Source of the DNA: Pseudarthrobacter phenanthrenivorans Sphe3
Lineage (GTDB): Bacteria > Actinomycetota > Actinomycetes > Actinomycetales > Micrococcaceae
Assembly: GCF_000189535.1 (NCBI RefSeq)
Contig: NC_015145.1
Location: 2,790,001 to 2,854,000 of the forward strand
Length of the DNA: 64,000 bases
Direction of reading: 5' to 3'
Shown here: positions 53,025 to 61,776 of the stretch, piece after piece
How positions within the stretch are numbered: the stretch's first letter is position 1
Layout: the number at the start of each line of letters is the position of its first letter
Notes under the pieces: model-generated
Database searches by the model: none
What the model saw: only the letters and a program-made list of their open reading frames with translations
What the model was told of the DNA's origin: nothing
Translations under genes and position numbers: made by a program

Positions 53025-53675
53025 ATGGACGTCATCCTTGAAAACCTCCCTCTGTATTGGGAAGGTTTTCTCCGTACCCTTTTCCTGTCCGCCGTTTCCG
53101 GCGTCATCGCGCTGGTACTCGGAACCCTGCTCGCGGCCGCAAGGGTCTCCCCGGTGGCAGCGCTCCGCGGCTTCAGCATGGTCTATGTAGAGGTGCTCCG
53201 GAACACCCCCCTGACCATCGCGTTCTTCTTCGCGGCCATCGTCCTTCCCCGGCTCGGAGTGAAATTCGAGCAGTTCGAAGTGGCCGCCATCATTGCCCTC
53301 AGCACCTACACCGCAGCGTTCATCGCCGAAGCTGTCCGCTCAGGTGTCAACAGCGTCCCAGTGGGCCAGGCCGAGGCCGCCCGGAGCATCGGCATGAACT
53401 TCGGGCAGGTCCTGAACCTGATCATCCTGCCGCAGGCCCTCCGGACGGTGGTCCCGCCGCTGATCAACATCCTGATCGCCCTGGTCAAGAATTCTTCTGT
53501 GGCCGGCGCCTTCTTCGTCCTCGAACTGTTCGGCTACGGCCGCCAGCTCGCGAATGCCAACGGTGACGCCGTCATCGCCGTGCTGCTGGGCACCGCATTC
53601 TTCTATCTGCTCCTCACCGTTCCGCTGGGCATCCTTGCCAGCACGGTGGAACGAAAGGTGGCGATTGCCCGATGA
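53025..53675 (+). CDS. gluC: Glutamate-type ABC transporter permease GluC
   Basis: Membrane permease of the HisM/GlnP family, 216 residues. The EAA loop is GQAEAARSIGMNFGQVLNLIILPQALRTVVPPL. The start ATG at 53025 (MDVILENLP) has GAAGGA about 5 nt upstream; the longer frame from 52953 is Pro/Arg-rich and not family-like. Its stop overlaps the gluD start by 4 bp (ATGA). Confidence 0.92.
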   Translation: MDVILENLPLYWEGFLRTLFLSAVSGVIALVLGTLLAAARVSPVAALRGFSMVYVEVLRNTPLTIAFFFAAIVLPRLGVKFEQFEVAAIIALSTYTAAFIAEAVRSGVNSVPVGQAEAARSIGMNFGQVLNLIILPQALRTVVPPLINILIALVKNSSVAGAFFVLELFGYGRQLANANGDAVIAVLLGTAFFYLLLTVPLGILASTVERKVAIAR

Positions 53676-54511
53676 GTTCAGTCCTTTACGACGTCCCCGG
53701 CCCCAAGGCACGGCGGATATCCCTGATCGGCTCGATAGTTGGGTCCCTCCTGATCCTGGGCCTGCTGGCCTGGATCATCATGACCCTGGGCCAGCAGGGC
53801 ATCTTCGAAGGCCGCCGCTGGCAGATCTTCACCCGTGCGGATGTCTGGACGCTCCTGGGCAACGGCCTGGGGGCAACCCTGAGTGCCGCAGCCATCGCAG
53901 CCGTCATTGCCTTCCCGCTGGGACTGCTGCTCTGCCTGCTGCGCATCTCTGACGCTGCCTTCATCCGCATTCCCACCCGTGTGGTGCTGGAGTTCCTCCG
54001 CGGCATGCCCGTGGTCCTGATGATGCTGTTCGTCCTGCTGGGTTTCGGCACGTCACCCTTTGTTGCCGTAGTCACAGGCCTGGTGCTCTACAACTCAGCA
54101 GTGTTCGCAGAGATTATCCGGGCCGGTATCCAGTCGCTGCCCAAGGGGCAGCGGGAAGCCGGGCTGGCGATCGGCCTGACCAGCTTCAAGTCCCGGATGC
54201 TGATCGAGCTGCCGCAGGCGATCCGGCGCATGATGCCGTCCCTGGTGGCGCAGATGGTGGTGCTCCTGAAGGACACCTCGCTCGGTTACATCGTGGCGTA
54301 CGGCGAGCTGCTGCGTGCCGTACAGGTCATGGCCGACTTCCTGGGTACCCAGTTCCTGTTCCCCATCTTCTTCGTGGCGGCCGCGATCTACATTGCCATC
54401 AACATCCTCGTTTCAAGGATCGCTGTGTGGATTGAGCGCCGCGGATCCAGGAAGGCTGCCGGCGGTGTGGCCAAGGCTGAACCGGAAAAGGCCAATGCCC
54501 CGGTTCCCTAA
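53672..54511 (+). CDS. gluD: Glutamate-type ABC transporter permease GluD
   Basis: Second permease of the heterodimer, 279 residues. The EAA loop is GQREAGLAIGLTSFKSRMLIELPQAIRRMMPSL. The N-terminal cytoplasmic stretch is longer than in GluC, and the C-terminus ends in a charged Lys/Ala-rich tail. Coupled to gluC and followed by a strong terminator. Confidence 0.92.
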   Translation: MSSVLYDVPGPKARRISLIGSIVGSLLILGLLAWIIMTLGQQGIFEGRRWQIFTRADVWTLLGNGLGATLSAAAIAAVIAFPLGLLLCLLRISDAAFIRIPTRVVLEFLRGMPVVLMMLFVLLGFGTSPFVAVVTGLVLYNSAVFAEIIRAGIQSLPKGQREAGLAIGLTSFKSRMLIELPQAIRRMMPSLVAQMVVLLKDTSLGYIVAYGELLRAVQVMADFLGTQFLFPIFFVAAAIYIAINILVSRIAVWIERRGSRKAAGGVAKAEPEKANAPVP

Positions 54512-54532
54512 CCCCCTGCAGGTTATGTGATG

Positions 54533-54574
54533 AAGAGGATGGCCCGGACCTGCTGGTCCGGGCCATCCTCTTTA
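54533..54574 (+). terminator. Rho-independent terminator after gluD
   Basis: Perfect 18-bp stem (54533-54550 with 54555-54572) and a TGCT loop, ending in CTCTTTAA. It also lies behind dapE, which converges from the right. Confidence 0.85.
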
Positions 54575-54593
54575 ACATCGGGCTGCCTTAAGT

Positions 54594-55730
54594 TCAGGCG
54601 GCCAGCCACTCCTTGAGCGCCCGCAGGCATTTGCGGATCGCGTCGGCATGGACATGCTCGTTGTCCTTGTGCGCCAACAGGGCGTCACCCGGCCCGAAGT
54701 TCACGGCCGGAATCCCCAGCTCACTGAAACGCGCGACGTCGGTCCAGCCGTATTTTGGCTTCGGCTCGGCCCCCACCGCGGCAATGAAGGAAGCGGCGGC
54801 GGGGTGGTGAAGCCCGGGCCGGGCACCCGCGGCAGCGTCGGTGCGGACCACGTCAAAGCCTTCCAGGAGTTCCCGCACCACTGCTTCGGCCTGGTCCGGC
54901 GTCTTGTCGGGGGCAAAGCGGTAGTTGATCTCCACCACGCACCGGTCCGGGATGACGTTTCCTGCGGTGCCGCCATTGATCCGCACGGCGTTGAGGCTCT
55001 CGCGGTAATCTAGCCCGTCCACGTTGATGGTCAGCGGCTCGTAGGCTGCAAGTCTCGCGAGGACCGGGGCAGCAGCATGGATGGCGTTGCTGCCCATCCA
55101 CGCGCGGGCGGAGTGGGCAGCCTCCCCCACTGTGGTGACCTCAAACCTGCTTGTACCGTTGCAGCCGCCCTCGACTGTACCGTCGGTGGGTTCCAGGAGG
55201 ATCGCGAAATCGCCGTCAAGCAGGTGGCCATGATTCCGGACCAGGCGCCCCAGGCCGCTCTTCACGGCTTCCACTTCCTCGTGGTCGTAAAAGACAAAGG
55301 TGACGTCCCGCTTGGGCGAGGCCCCGCCGTCGAACATTGCGGCGGCAAGTGCCAGCTGCACGGCCACCCCGCCCTTCATGTCGGTGGCCCCCCGGCCGTA
55401 GAGGATTCCCTGTCCGGGAACACCGGACTCCCAGGAAGAGGGAACGGTCCCCTTGGCCTCCTCGGCCAGCGGCAGGGGCACCGTATCCAGGTGCCCGGCG
55501 AGGATGACCCGCTCAGGACGGCCAAGCTCAGTGCGCGCGATGATCGAATCGCCATCCCGGACCACGTTCAGCTGTGGAATGGCCAGCAACGCCGCCTCCA
55601 CGGCGTCCGCAAGTTCCGTTTCATTTCCGGACACACTGTTGATGTCCATGATGGCAGCGGTAAGGAGCGCCACGTCCTGGCGGAGGTCGAGTATCTGTGT
55701 TGAAGGTTCCGGGGCGGTTTCAGCAGTCAC
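54594..55730 (-). CDS. dapE: Succinyl-diaminopimelate desuccinylase
   Basis: M20 metallopeptidase that hydrolyses N-succinyl-L,L-diaminopimelate to diaminopimelate and succinate. It has 378 residues. Metal ligands are visible in ILAGHLDTVP, GRGATDMKGGVAVQLALA, VFYDHEEVEAVKSG and LLEPTDGTVEGGCNGT. The actinobacterial dapE pattern (M. tuberculosis Rv1202) places it head-to-head with dapD, as here. The GTG at 55730 follows a TAGACT -10 by 6 nt. Confidence 0.93.
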   Translation of the reverse strand: MTAETAPEPSTQILDLRQDVALLTAAIMDINSVSGNETELADAVEAALLAIPQLNVVRDGDSIIARTELGRPERVILAGHLDTVPLPLAEEAKGTVPSSWESGVPGQGILYGRGATDMKGGVAVQLALAAAMFDGGASPKRDVTFVFYDHEEVEAVKSGLGRLVRNHGHLLDGDFAILLEPTDGTVEGGCNGTSRFEVTTVGEAAHSARAWMGSNAIHAAAPVLARLAAYEPLTINVDGLDYRESLNAVRINGGTAGNVIPDRCVVEINYRFAPDKTPDQAEAVVRELLEGFDVVRTDAAAGARPGLHHPAAASFIAAVGAEPKPKYGWTDVARFSELGIPAVNFGPGDALLAHKDNEHVHADAIRKCLRALKEWLAA

Positions 55731-55736
55731 GAAGCC

Positions 55737-55742
55737 AGTCTA
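55737..55742 (-). promoter_or_regulatory. Predicted -10 box of dapE
   Basis: TAGACT on the minus strand, 6 nt (GGCTTC) before the GTG at 55730; leaderless geometry. Confidence 0.55.
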
Positions 55743-55768
55743 GTTCGGACCCTGTGGCTGCCCGTCGA

Positions 55769-55774
55769 TAGACT
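55769..55774 (+). promoter_or_regulatory. Predicted -10 box of dapD
   Basis: TAGACT, 6 nt (GGGGCC) before the ATG at 55781. It is identical to the divergent dapE box 26 bp away. Confidence 0.55.
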
Positions 55775-55780
55775 GGGGCC

Positions 55781-56803
55781 ATGACTGAGACTGCTTCTTC
55801 CGCCGTGCCCGAAACCTCCAACGCAACCACTGACGAACGCTCCGCCTACGGCTTCGGTGTGGGCACCGTTTCCACCGGTGATGCCACAGTCCTGGATGTC
55901 TGGTTTCCCGCTCCGGCCCTCGGTGTTGCTGCCGCGAACCTGCGCTCGGTCGAGGATGCTGATGAGTCGCTGACCCGGATCGCCGAAAACGGCGCGGATG
56001 AGGACCGCGGCATCGAGCAGAAGGTGGTCTTTGTCCAGATCAACCTCGATGAAGCCCCGGCCGACACGGCGGACGCCTACCTGCGACTGCACCTCCTCTC
56101 GCACCGCCTCGCCAAGCCCAACACCATCAATCTGGACGGCATCTTCGGGAAGCTGCCCAACGTCGTCTGGACCAACTTCGGCCCCGCCGCCGTGGAGGGC
56201 TTCGAGCTCACCCGCGCCCGGCTGCGCCGCCGCGGCGCCGTGACCGTCTACGGCATCGACAAGTTCCCGCGCATGGTGGACTACGTTGTGCCCACCGGCG
56301 TGAGGATCGCCGACGCCGACCGCGTGCGCCTGGGTGCCCACCTTGCCGAGGGCACCACCGTGATGCACGAAGGATTCGTGAACTTCAACGCGGGCACGCT
56401 TGGCACCTCCATGGTGGAGGGCCGCATTTCGGCCGGCGTAGTCACCGGGAACGGCAGCGACGTAGGCGGCGGCGCCTCCATCATGGGCACGCTTTCCGGC
56501 GGCGGCAAGGAAAAGATCACCATCGGTGAGCGGGTACTGCTGGGCGCCAACTCGGGTGTTGGCATCAGCATCGGCGACGACTCCGTGGTGGAGGCCGGCC
56601 TGTACGTCACCGCGGGAACACGCGTCCGTGTCCCCGGACCCAAGGACGAGGTGGGCGAGGACACCGTCAAGATCGTCAAGGCCGCTGAGCTCTCCGGCGT
56701 GCCCAACCTGCTGTTCCGCCGCAACTCCACTACGGGGGCCGTGGAGGTACTCCCGCGCGCAGGGCAGACCGTGGAACTGAACGACGCCCTGCACGCCAAC
56801 TAG
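55781..56803 (+). CDS. dapD: Tetrahydrodipicolinate N-succinyltransferase
   Basis: Transfers succinyl from succinyl-CoA to tetrahydrodipicolinate, the first step of the succinylase route. The 340-residue length and sequence ([74 protein letters not shown]) match the actinobacterial DapD type with a left-handed beta-helix. Hexapeptide-like turns continue in [27 protein letters not shown]. It reads divergently from dapE and is followed 7 bp later by a secreted-protein gene. Confidence 0.94.
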   Translation: MTETASSAVPETSNATTDERSAYGFGVGTVSTGDATVLDVWFPAPALGVAAANLRSVEDADESLTRIAENGADEDRGIEQKVVFVQINLDEAPADTADAYLRLHLLSHRLAKPNTINLDGIFGKLPNVVWTNFGPAAVEGFELTRARLRRRGAVTVYGIDKFPRMVDYVVPTGVRIADADRVRLGAHLAEGTTVMHEGFVNFNAGTLGTSMVEGRISAGVVTGNGSDVGGGASIMGTLSGGGKEKITIGERVLLGANSGVGISIGDDSVVEAGLYVTAGTRVRVPGPKDEVGEDTVKIVKAAELSGVPNLLFRRNSTTGAVEVLPRAGQTVELNDALHAN

Positions 56804-56810
56804 CCCTTTC

Positions 56811-57668
56811 ATGGCACGGAGACGCGGCCTGCGCCGCCTCGCTGTACTGGTGCTCACGCTCGCACTGGTGGCCGGCGGGACCTACTCAGCCGTGTTCTTC
56901 CTGCAGCGTTCTGAAACCCTTGTTTCGGAACGCTGCAGGGCCGTTATTGATGACCGGACCGCTGAGCTGGCCCCGGACCAGGCCGTCTACGCCTCGCTGA
57001 TCACTGCAGTGGCAGTTCAGCGCGGGCTCCCGCCGCGGGCCGCCAGCATCGCGCTGGCCACTGCCATGCAGGAGTCCAAGTTGCGGAACATTGACCACGG
57101 GGACCAGGCCGGCCCGGATTCCCGGGGATTGTTCCAGCAGCGCCCCTCGCAGGGGTGGGGAACCGAGGCACAGATCATGGACCCGTACTACGCTGCGAAT
57201 GCCTTTTATGACGCCCTGGTGAAGATCCCGGACTATGAGTCCCTGGACATTACCGATGCGGCCCAGCGGGTGCAGCGCTCGGCCTACCCCACGGCGTACG
57301 CACAGCACGAGGAAATGGGCAGGACCTTTGCCTCAGGCCTGTCCGGCCAGACACCCGAGGCGGTCCAGTGCACCCTTCGCTCCGCGGGCACCGGCGGGAC
57401 CACCGATGCATTGTCTGCCGAGCTTGCCCAGGCTTACGGGCCGCTGGGCCACGCCGTGGAGGGGTCTACCCTGGTGGTCGACGCGGCTGGCAGCGAGGGC
57501 TGGTCCGTGGCGCAGTGGGCGGTGGCCAACGCGAAGGGCTTCGAAGTCATGCAGGTTGAGGTCGCGGGCAGGAGCTGGACCCGGGCCTTACGGAACGGCT
57601 GGCAGGAGTCATCCGCCCCGGAGGGCCAAGTGCGGATTACCGTGGCCGGGGGCGGGACCGGCAGCTGA
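56811..57668 (+). CDS. Membrane-anchored lytic transglycosylase-like protein
   Basis: 285 residues with an N-terminal signal anchor (RRLAVLVLTLALVAGGTYSAVFFL). The central part has features of a goose-lysozyme/SLT fold: AASIALATAMQESKLRNIDHG with a likely catalytic Glu, then DSRGLFQQRPSQGWGT and PYYAANAFYDALVKI. The C-terminal 90 residues show no recognised domain. Probably cleaves or binds peptidoglycan outside the membrane. The gene starts 7 bp after dapD, so an operon linking diaminopimelate supply with wall turnover is plausible. Confidence 0.7.
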   Translation: MARRRGLRRLAVLVLTLALVAGGTYSAVFFLQRSETLVSERCRAVIDDRTAELAPDQAVYASLITAVAVQRGLPPRAASIALATAMQESKLRNIDHGDQAGPDSRGLFQQRPSQGWGTEAQIMDPYYAANAFYDALVKIPDYESLDITDAAQRVQRSAYPTAYAQHEEMGRTFASGLSGQTPEAVQCTLRSAGTGGTTDALSAELAQAYGPLGHAVEGSTLVVDAAGSEGWSVAQWAVANAKGFEVMQVEVAGRSWTRALRNGWQESSAPEGQVRITVAGGGTGS

Positions 57669-57712
57669 GGCTGCCAGCTCCCGGCCGTGCCGTCCGGCCA
57701 GGACCTTTGCCG

Positions 57713-58324
57713 CTATACCAGGATTTCCACTACCGGCTGCACGTAGCTGCGGAAAAGCTCGGGTTCGCCCATCAGCTGGTTGCTCATGATGATCTTGTCC
57801 GGCTCCAGGTACCACGCCCGAGGTTCGTTCAGCGGAAGCTCAATGATGGTCAACCTGAAGTCCCGTGAGTCCCGGCCCACTTCCATCAGCCGGTCATCCA
57901 CCATGTCCTCCAGCAACTGGTCTGCCCCGGTCGCGGCCCGCTCCGCTTCCAGTTCGGCGTATTCGCTCCTGCGCTCCCGGGCCCATGTGAGGGCGCTGCC
58001 GAAGTGTGCCTGCAGTACCCGCTGCAGGGCTGGAGAGTTGCCAAAAGCCCCGAAGTCCGGCGGGGACAGCTCGGGCGACGTCTGGGGATAGGCCTTGAGC
58101 AGCTGTTCCCACCACGCTTCCCACTCCGTCTTAAGGGCGCTGAGGCCCCCGACGTCGGCCGTCAGGTGCGAGTGGTCCACGCGGCGCACTTTTGGGGCTG
58201 CATGTGACAATGCGGGGTGGCCGGCGCCGTCAAGCCCTGCAGTATCGCGGACGTACAGGGCTATCATCATGGGCCCCGAGGTGTCCGTAGTGATTTGCCA
58301 CCTGGTACCGCTTGTCTGATGCAT
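57713..58324 (-). CDS. Unknown protein of 203 residues
   Basis: No family recognised. It is a soluble, acidic protein without membrane segment or signal peptide. It starts WQITTDTSGPMMIALYVRDTAG; the middle shows an ELSPPDFGAFGNSPALQRVLQAHFGSALTWARERR helical region, and the end reads MSNQLMGEPELFRSYVQPVVEILV. Codon use is like its neighbours. GGAAGGAC stands upstream of the ATG at 58324. It converges with the transglycosylase-like gene and is downstream of a TetR gene on the same strand. Confidence 0.7.
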   Translation of the reverse strand: MHQTSGTRWQITTDTSGPMMIALYVRDTAGLDGAGHPALSHAAPKVRRVDHSHLTADVGGLSALKTEWEAWWEQLLKAYPQTSPELSPPDFGAFGNSPALQRVLQAHFGSALTWARERRSEYAELEAERAATGADQLLEDMVDDRLMEVGRDSRDFRLTIIELPLNEPRAWYLEPDKIIMSNQLMGEPELFRSYVQPVVEILV

Positions 58325-58422
58325 CCGACGTCCTTCCGTGGCGTGCTCTTACCGCGGCCCCTGCGATCAGCCTGAGCCCCGGCTATCAGTCTATTCCCCC
58401 ACGTTTCCCACGTTAACGGCAG

Positions 58423-59028
58423 TCATCCCATACCGTCGAGGTGGCGCTCCAGAACATCAGTACACATCTCCGGAGTCATCCAGGCCGGCTGCAGAAGCGC
58501 ATGCATGCACAGCCCGTCCAGTGTGGCCAGGAGCCGCTCGGCCTCCACCACCAGGGCCTCCCGTGGTTCGTCCTCCGGCAAGAGCGCGCTGACCACCCTG
58601 CCAACAATGACAGCCACCTCGCGGTGGCTGCGGTCTGATTCCGCGGCCAGGAAGGGCCGGACCCTTGCTGCATTCTTGAAAGCCATCCAGGCGCAGGCTT
58701 CCATGGCGCGCGTCTCGTCCAAAGGCAGTATCCCGCACAGCAGGGTTAACACGGCGGACCGGTGATCCGCCGTGCCCGGGGCAGCGGCCTCGACTTCCGG
58801 CAGGGTGGCCTCAAGGCGGGCGACGATCCGGTTGATGACCGAGGAGAAAGAGTAGGCGAGCAACTCCTCGCTGCCTGCAAAGTAGTGCCGGACAGAGCCG
58901 ACGGCGAGGCCAGCCTCATCTGCTACCTCCCTGAGGGAGGCCCTTTCCAACCCGTCAACCGCGATGATCCGGAGGACCGCATCCACTACGTCCTGGCGCC
59001 GGGCTTCGGCATCTACGATTTTGGGCAC
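58423..59028 (-). CDS. TetR/BetI-family transcriptional regulator
   Basis: Repressor-type regulator of 201 residues. The helix-turn-helix region is VVDAVLRIIAVDGLERASLREVADEAGLAVGSVRHYFAGSEELL, and PKIVDAEARRQD before it is typical of BetI-like TetR proteins. A C-terminal TetR_C domain follows. The GTG at 59028 is preferred because the family starts with (M)PKIVD; a GTG at 59043 adds five residues. The target is unknown; galE is divergent 130 bp away. Confidence 0.85.
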   Translation of the reverse strand: MPKIVDAEARRQDVVDAVLRIIAVDGLERASLREVADEAGLAVGSVRHYFAGSEELLAYSFSSVINRIVARLEATLPEVEAAAPGTADHRSAVLTLLCGILPLDETRAMEACAWMAFKNAARVRPFLAAESDRSHREVAVIVGRVVSALLPEDEPREALVVEAERLLATLDGLCMHALLQPAWMTPEMCTDVLERHLDGMG

Positions 59029-59145
59029 CCTCCTATTTAGCACGAATGTGCTTCCCTACCCGGGTGCCGTGCCGGACACCCCGGTGGCCGCCGCTTTTGC
59101 TGCCCGGCATCCGGGACGCGGGGGCGGCAGCAGGCGTTCGTGGGA

Positions 59146-59151
59146 TAGCGT
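59146..59151 (+). promoter_or_regulatory. Predicted -10 box of galE
   Basis: TAGCGT, 6 nt (TGAGGC) before the ATG at 59158; leaderless geometry, although the spacer contains a weak GAGG. Confidence 0.5.
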
Positions 59152-59157
59152 TGAGGC

Positions 59158-60171
59158 ATGAAAATTCTGGTCACCGGGGGCACCGGCTACATCGGTTCCC
59201 ACACTGTTTTGTCCCTGCAGGAAGCCGGCCATGACGTGGTGGTGATCGACAACCTGGTCAACTCCAGTGAGGAGTCCCTCCGGCGGGTTGCCGAACTCAG
59301 CGGCAAGACCGCACAGTTCCACAACGTCGACCTCGTGGACGAGGCCGCCGTCGAGCATGTCTTCGCCGACAGCCCCATTGACGCGGTCATCCACTTCGCC
59401 GGCCTGAAGGCAGTCGGCGAATCCGTCCGCGAGCCGCTGAAGTACTACTACAACAACCTGGTGGGGACCCTGAACCTCATCCGGGTGATGGACCGCCACA
59501 ACGTCCGGTCCATCGTCTTCAGCTCCTCAGCCACCGTCTACGGCGAGCACAACCCCATCCCCTACGTCGAAAAAATGGAAATCGGCGCCAACAACCCCTA
59601 CGGCCGCACCAAGGAACAAATCGAGGACATCCTCTCCGACCTCGGTAACGCCGACCCCCGCTGGCACATCGCCCTACTGCGCTACTTCAACCCCGTCGGT
59701 GCCCACCCCTCCGGCCGGATCGGCGAAGACCCCCAGGGCATCCCCAACAACCTGGTCCCCTTCATCGCCCAGGTCGCCGTGGGCCGGCGCGAGAAACTCA
59801 TGGTCTTCGGCGGCGACTACGACACCCCCGACGGCACCTGCCTGCGCGACTACATCCACGTCGTCGACCTCGCCGAAGGCCACGTGGCCGCACTGAACCA
59901 CGTGGCGGACCGCACCGGCGTCTTCCGCTGGAACCTCGGCTCCGGCAAAGGCTCCTCCGTCCTGGAAGTCCTCCGCTCCTTCGAAAAAGCCGTGGGCAAG
60001 CCCATCCCCTACGAAATCACCGGCCGCCGCGCCGGCGACCTCCCCGCCTTCTGGGCCGACGCCACCTCAGCCCTCGCCGACCTCAGCTGGTCCACCACCA
60101 AAACCGTGGACGAAATGTGCGAGGACCACTGGCGCTGGCAGAAGAACAACCCCCAGGGCTACAGCTCCTAG
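59158..60171 (+). CDS. galE: UDP-glucose 4-epimerase
   Basis: NAD-dependent short-chain epimerase that interconverts UDP-glucose and UDP-galactose, feeding galactose catabolism and wall polysaccharides. The 337-residue protein has the Rossmann motif TGGTGYIGS (6-14), SSSATVYGE with the catalytic Ser/Thr, NPYGRTK with the Tyr and Lys, and LRYFNPVGAHPSGRIGEDPQGIPNNL. The second half is strongly C-ending in codon third positions, consistent with high expression. A long terminator follows. Confidence 0.95.
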   Translation: MKILVTGGTGYIGSHTVLSLQEAGHDVVVIDNLVNSSEESLRRVAELSGKTAQFHNVDLVDEAAVEHVFADSPIDAVIHFAGLKAVGESVREPLKYYYNNLVGTLNLIRVMDRHNVRSIVFSSSATVYGEHNPIPYVEKMEIGANNPYGRTKEQIEDILSDLGNADPRWHIALLRYFNPVGAHPSGRIGEDPQGIPNNLVPFIAQVAVGRREKLMVFGGDYDTPDGTCLRDYIHVVDLAEGHVAALNHVADRTGVFRWNLGSGKGSSVLEVLRSFEKAVGKPIPYEITGRRAGDLPAFWADATSALADLSWSTTKTVDEMCEDHWRWQKNNPQGYSS

Positions 60172-60184
60172 AGACTGGTGATTA

Positions 60185-60229
60185 ACGACGCCGGCCGCCC
60201 ACCTTTGGAAGGTGGGCGGCCGGCGTCGT
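60185..60229. terminator. Very stable hairpin terminator between galE and gltA
   Basis: Perfect 21-bp GC-rich stem (60185-60205 with 60209-60229) with a 3-nt TGG loop. It is followed by ACTTCTAAAT on the plus strand and TTAATCACC on the minus strand; it serves both convergent genes. Confidence 0.85.
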
Positions 60230-60244
60230 ACTTCTAAATGCTGG

Positions 60245-61531
60245 TCAGCGGACGGGGTAGTCCCGCTCCGGCTCGCCGATGTACAGCTGGCGGGGACGGC
60301 CGATCTTGGTGTTCGGGTCGCTGATCATCTCGCGCCACTGGGCGATCCAGCCGGGCAGGCGGCCGATGGCGAAGAGCACCGTGAACATCTTCTCGGGGAA
60401 GCCCATGGCCTTGTAGATCAGGCCGGTGTAGAAGTCCACGTTCGGGTAGAGCTTGCGCTGGATGAAGTAGTCATCGTTAAGCGCCTTCTCTTCCAGGCGC
60501 AGGGCGATGTCCAGCAGTTCGTCGTGGCCGCCGAGCTTGCTGAGGATCTCGTGCGCCGTGGCCTTGACGATCTTGGCGCGCGGATCGTAGTTCTTGTAGA
60601 CGCGGTGTCCAAAGCCCATGAGGCGGACGCCGTCTTCCTTGTTCTTGACCTTCTCCATGTAGTCCTCGGGCTTGGTGCCGTCAGCCTGGATCTGGCGGAG
60701 CATCTTGAGCACAGCCTCGTTGGCGCCGCCGTGGGCGGGGCCGAAGAGGGCGTTGATGCCTGCGGACACGGAGGCGAAGAGGTTCGCGTTGGAGGAGCCC
60801 ACCAGGCGGACGGTGGAGGTGGAGCAGTTCTGCTCGTGGTCCGCGTGCAGGATCAGCAGCAGGTCCAGCGCCTTCGCGACGACCGGGTCCACTTCGTACT
60901 GCTCTGCCGGAAGCCCGAAGCTGAGGCGCAGGAAGTTCTCCACGAGGTTGTGGGAGTTGTCCGGGTACAGCATGGGCTGGCCGATGGACTTCTTGTGCGC
61001 GTACGCCGCAATGACCGGGAGCTTGGCCATGAGGCGGATAGTGGAGACTTCCACCTGTTCTGCGTTGAACGGGTCAAGCGAGTCCTGGTAGAAGGTGGAC
61101 AGCGCGGAAACGGCTGAGGACAGGACAGGCATGGGGTGCGCGTCGCGTGGGAAGCCGCCGAAGAAGCCCTTGAGCTCCTCATGGAGCAGGGTGTGGCGCC
61201 GGATCTTCTGGTCGAACTCGTCCAGTTCCGTGGGCGTGGGCAGGTTGCCGTAGATCAGCAGGTAGGACACCTCGAGGAAGCTGGAGTGCTGCGCCAGCTG
61301 CTCGATGGGGTATCCGCGGTACCGCAGGATGCCCGCATCGCCATCGATGTAGGTGATAGCCGAGGTGGTGGCTGCGGTGTTCATGAAGCCGGGGTCAAAG
61401 GTGACTGCGCCCGTCTGCTTCAGCAGCTTGGAAACGTCGTAGCCTTCGTTCCCTTCAATAACCTGGATGCGCGGGAGCTTCAGCTCGCCTCCCGCGTGGA
61501 GCAGGGTCGCTGCGTTGTTGGTCTCAGTCAT
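60245..61531 (-). CDS. gltA: Citrate synthase
   Basis: Condenses acetyl-CoA and oxaloacetate to citrate. The 428-residue protein is of type II-like length. Catalytic regions are LLILHADHEQNCSTSTVRLVGSS, FGPAHGGANEAVL (His), MGFGHRVYKNYDPRA (His) and NVDFYTGLIY (Asp). GAAGGGGACTCC precedes the ATG at 61531 with a good ribosome-binding site. A 245-bp region separates it from dapC upstream and must contain its promoter. Confidence 0.96.
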   Translation of the reverse strand: MTETNNAATLLHAGGELKLPRIQVIEGNEGYDVSKLLKQTGAVTFDPGFMNTAATTSAITYIDGDAGILRYRGYPIEQLAQHSSFLEVSYLLIYGNLPTPTELDEFDQKIRRHTLLHEELKGFFGGFPRDAHPMPVLSSAVSALSTFYQDSLDPFNAEQVEVSTIRLMAKLPVIAAYAHKKSIGQPMLYPDNSHNLVENFLRLSFGLPAEQYEVDPVVAKALDLLLILHADHEQNCSTSTVRLVGSSNANLFASVSAGINALFGPAHGGANEAVLKMLRQIQADGTKPEDYMEKVKNKEDGVRLMGFGHRVYKNYDPRAKIVKATAHEILSKLGGHDELLDIALRLEEKALNDDYFIQRKLYPNVDFYTGLIYKAMGFPEKMFTVLFAIGRLPGWIAQWREMISDPNTKIGRPRQLYIGEPERDYPVR

Positions 61532-61776
61532 GGAGTCCCCTTCATGAGGCTTCTGGGCCTCTGTCGAAAGCTTGATCCAACATCAGGTGAGCCGCGCACT
61601 GACCCTGAGAACACAGGTTCCAACACCCGGGCTGCCTTCTTGTAGAGGGCCACCATTGATAGTCACTTAAAAAGTACCCGCTCCTTGGCGGGTGTCACTA
61701 ATCCAAGACGCTGCCGGAGCCCCTAAAATAGGGCACTTGTGGCGCGAGTCACACCATTGTTACAGGGCTGTGTTTG
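61532..61776. other. Regulatory region between dapC and gltA
   Basis: No coding frame is supported. It holds the dapC terminator (61666-61693) and, by exclusion, the gltA promoter and leader. The minus strand contains TTGGAT and several AT-rich hexamers after the terminator, but no pair has good spacing, so I do not name a promoter. Confidence 0.4.
61666..61693 (-). terminator. Probable rho-independent terminator of dapC
   Basis: On the minus strand ACCCGC, loop CAAGGA, GCGGGT, then ACTTTTTAAG: a 6-bp GC stem and a T-rich tract about 85 bp past the dapC stop. Confidence 0.55.
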
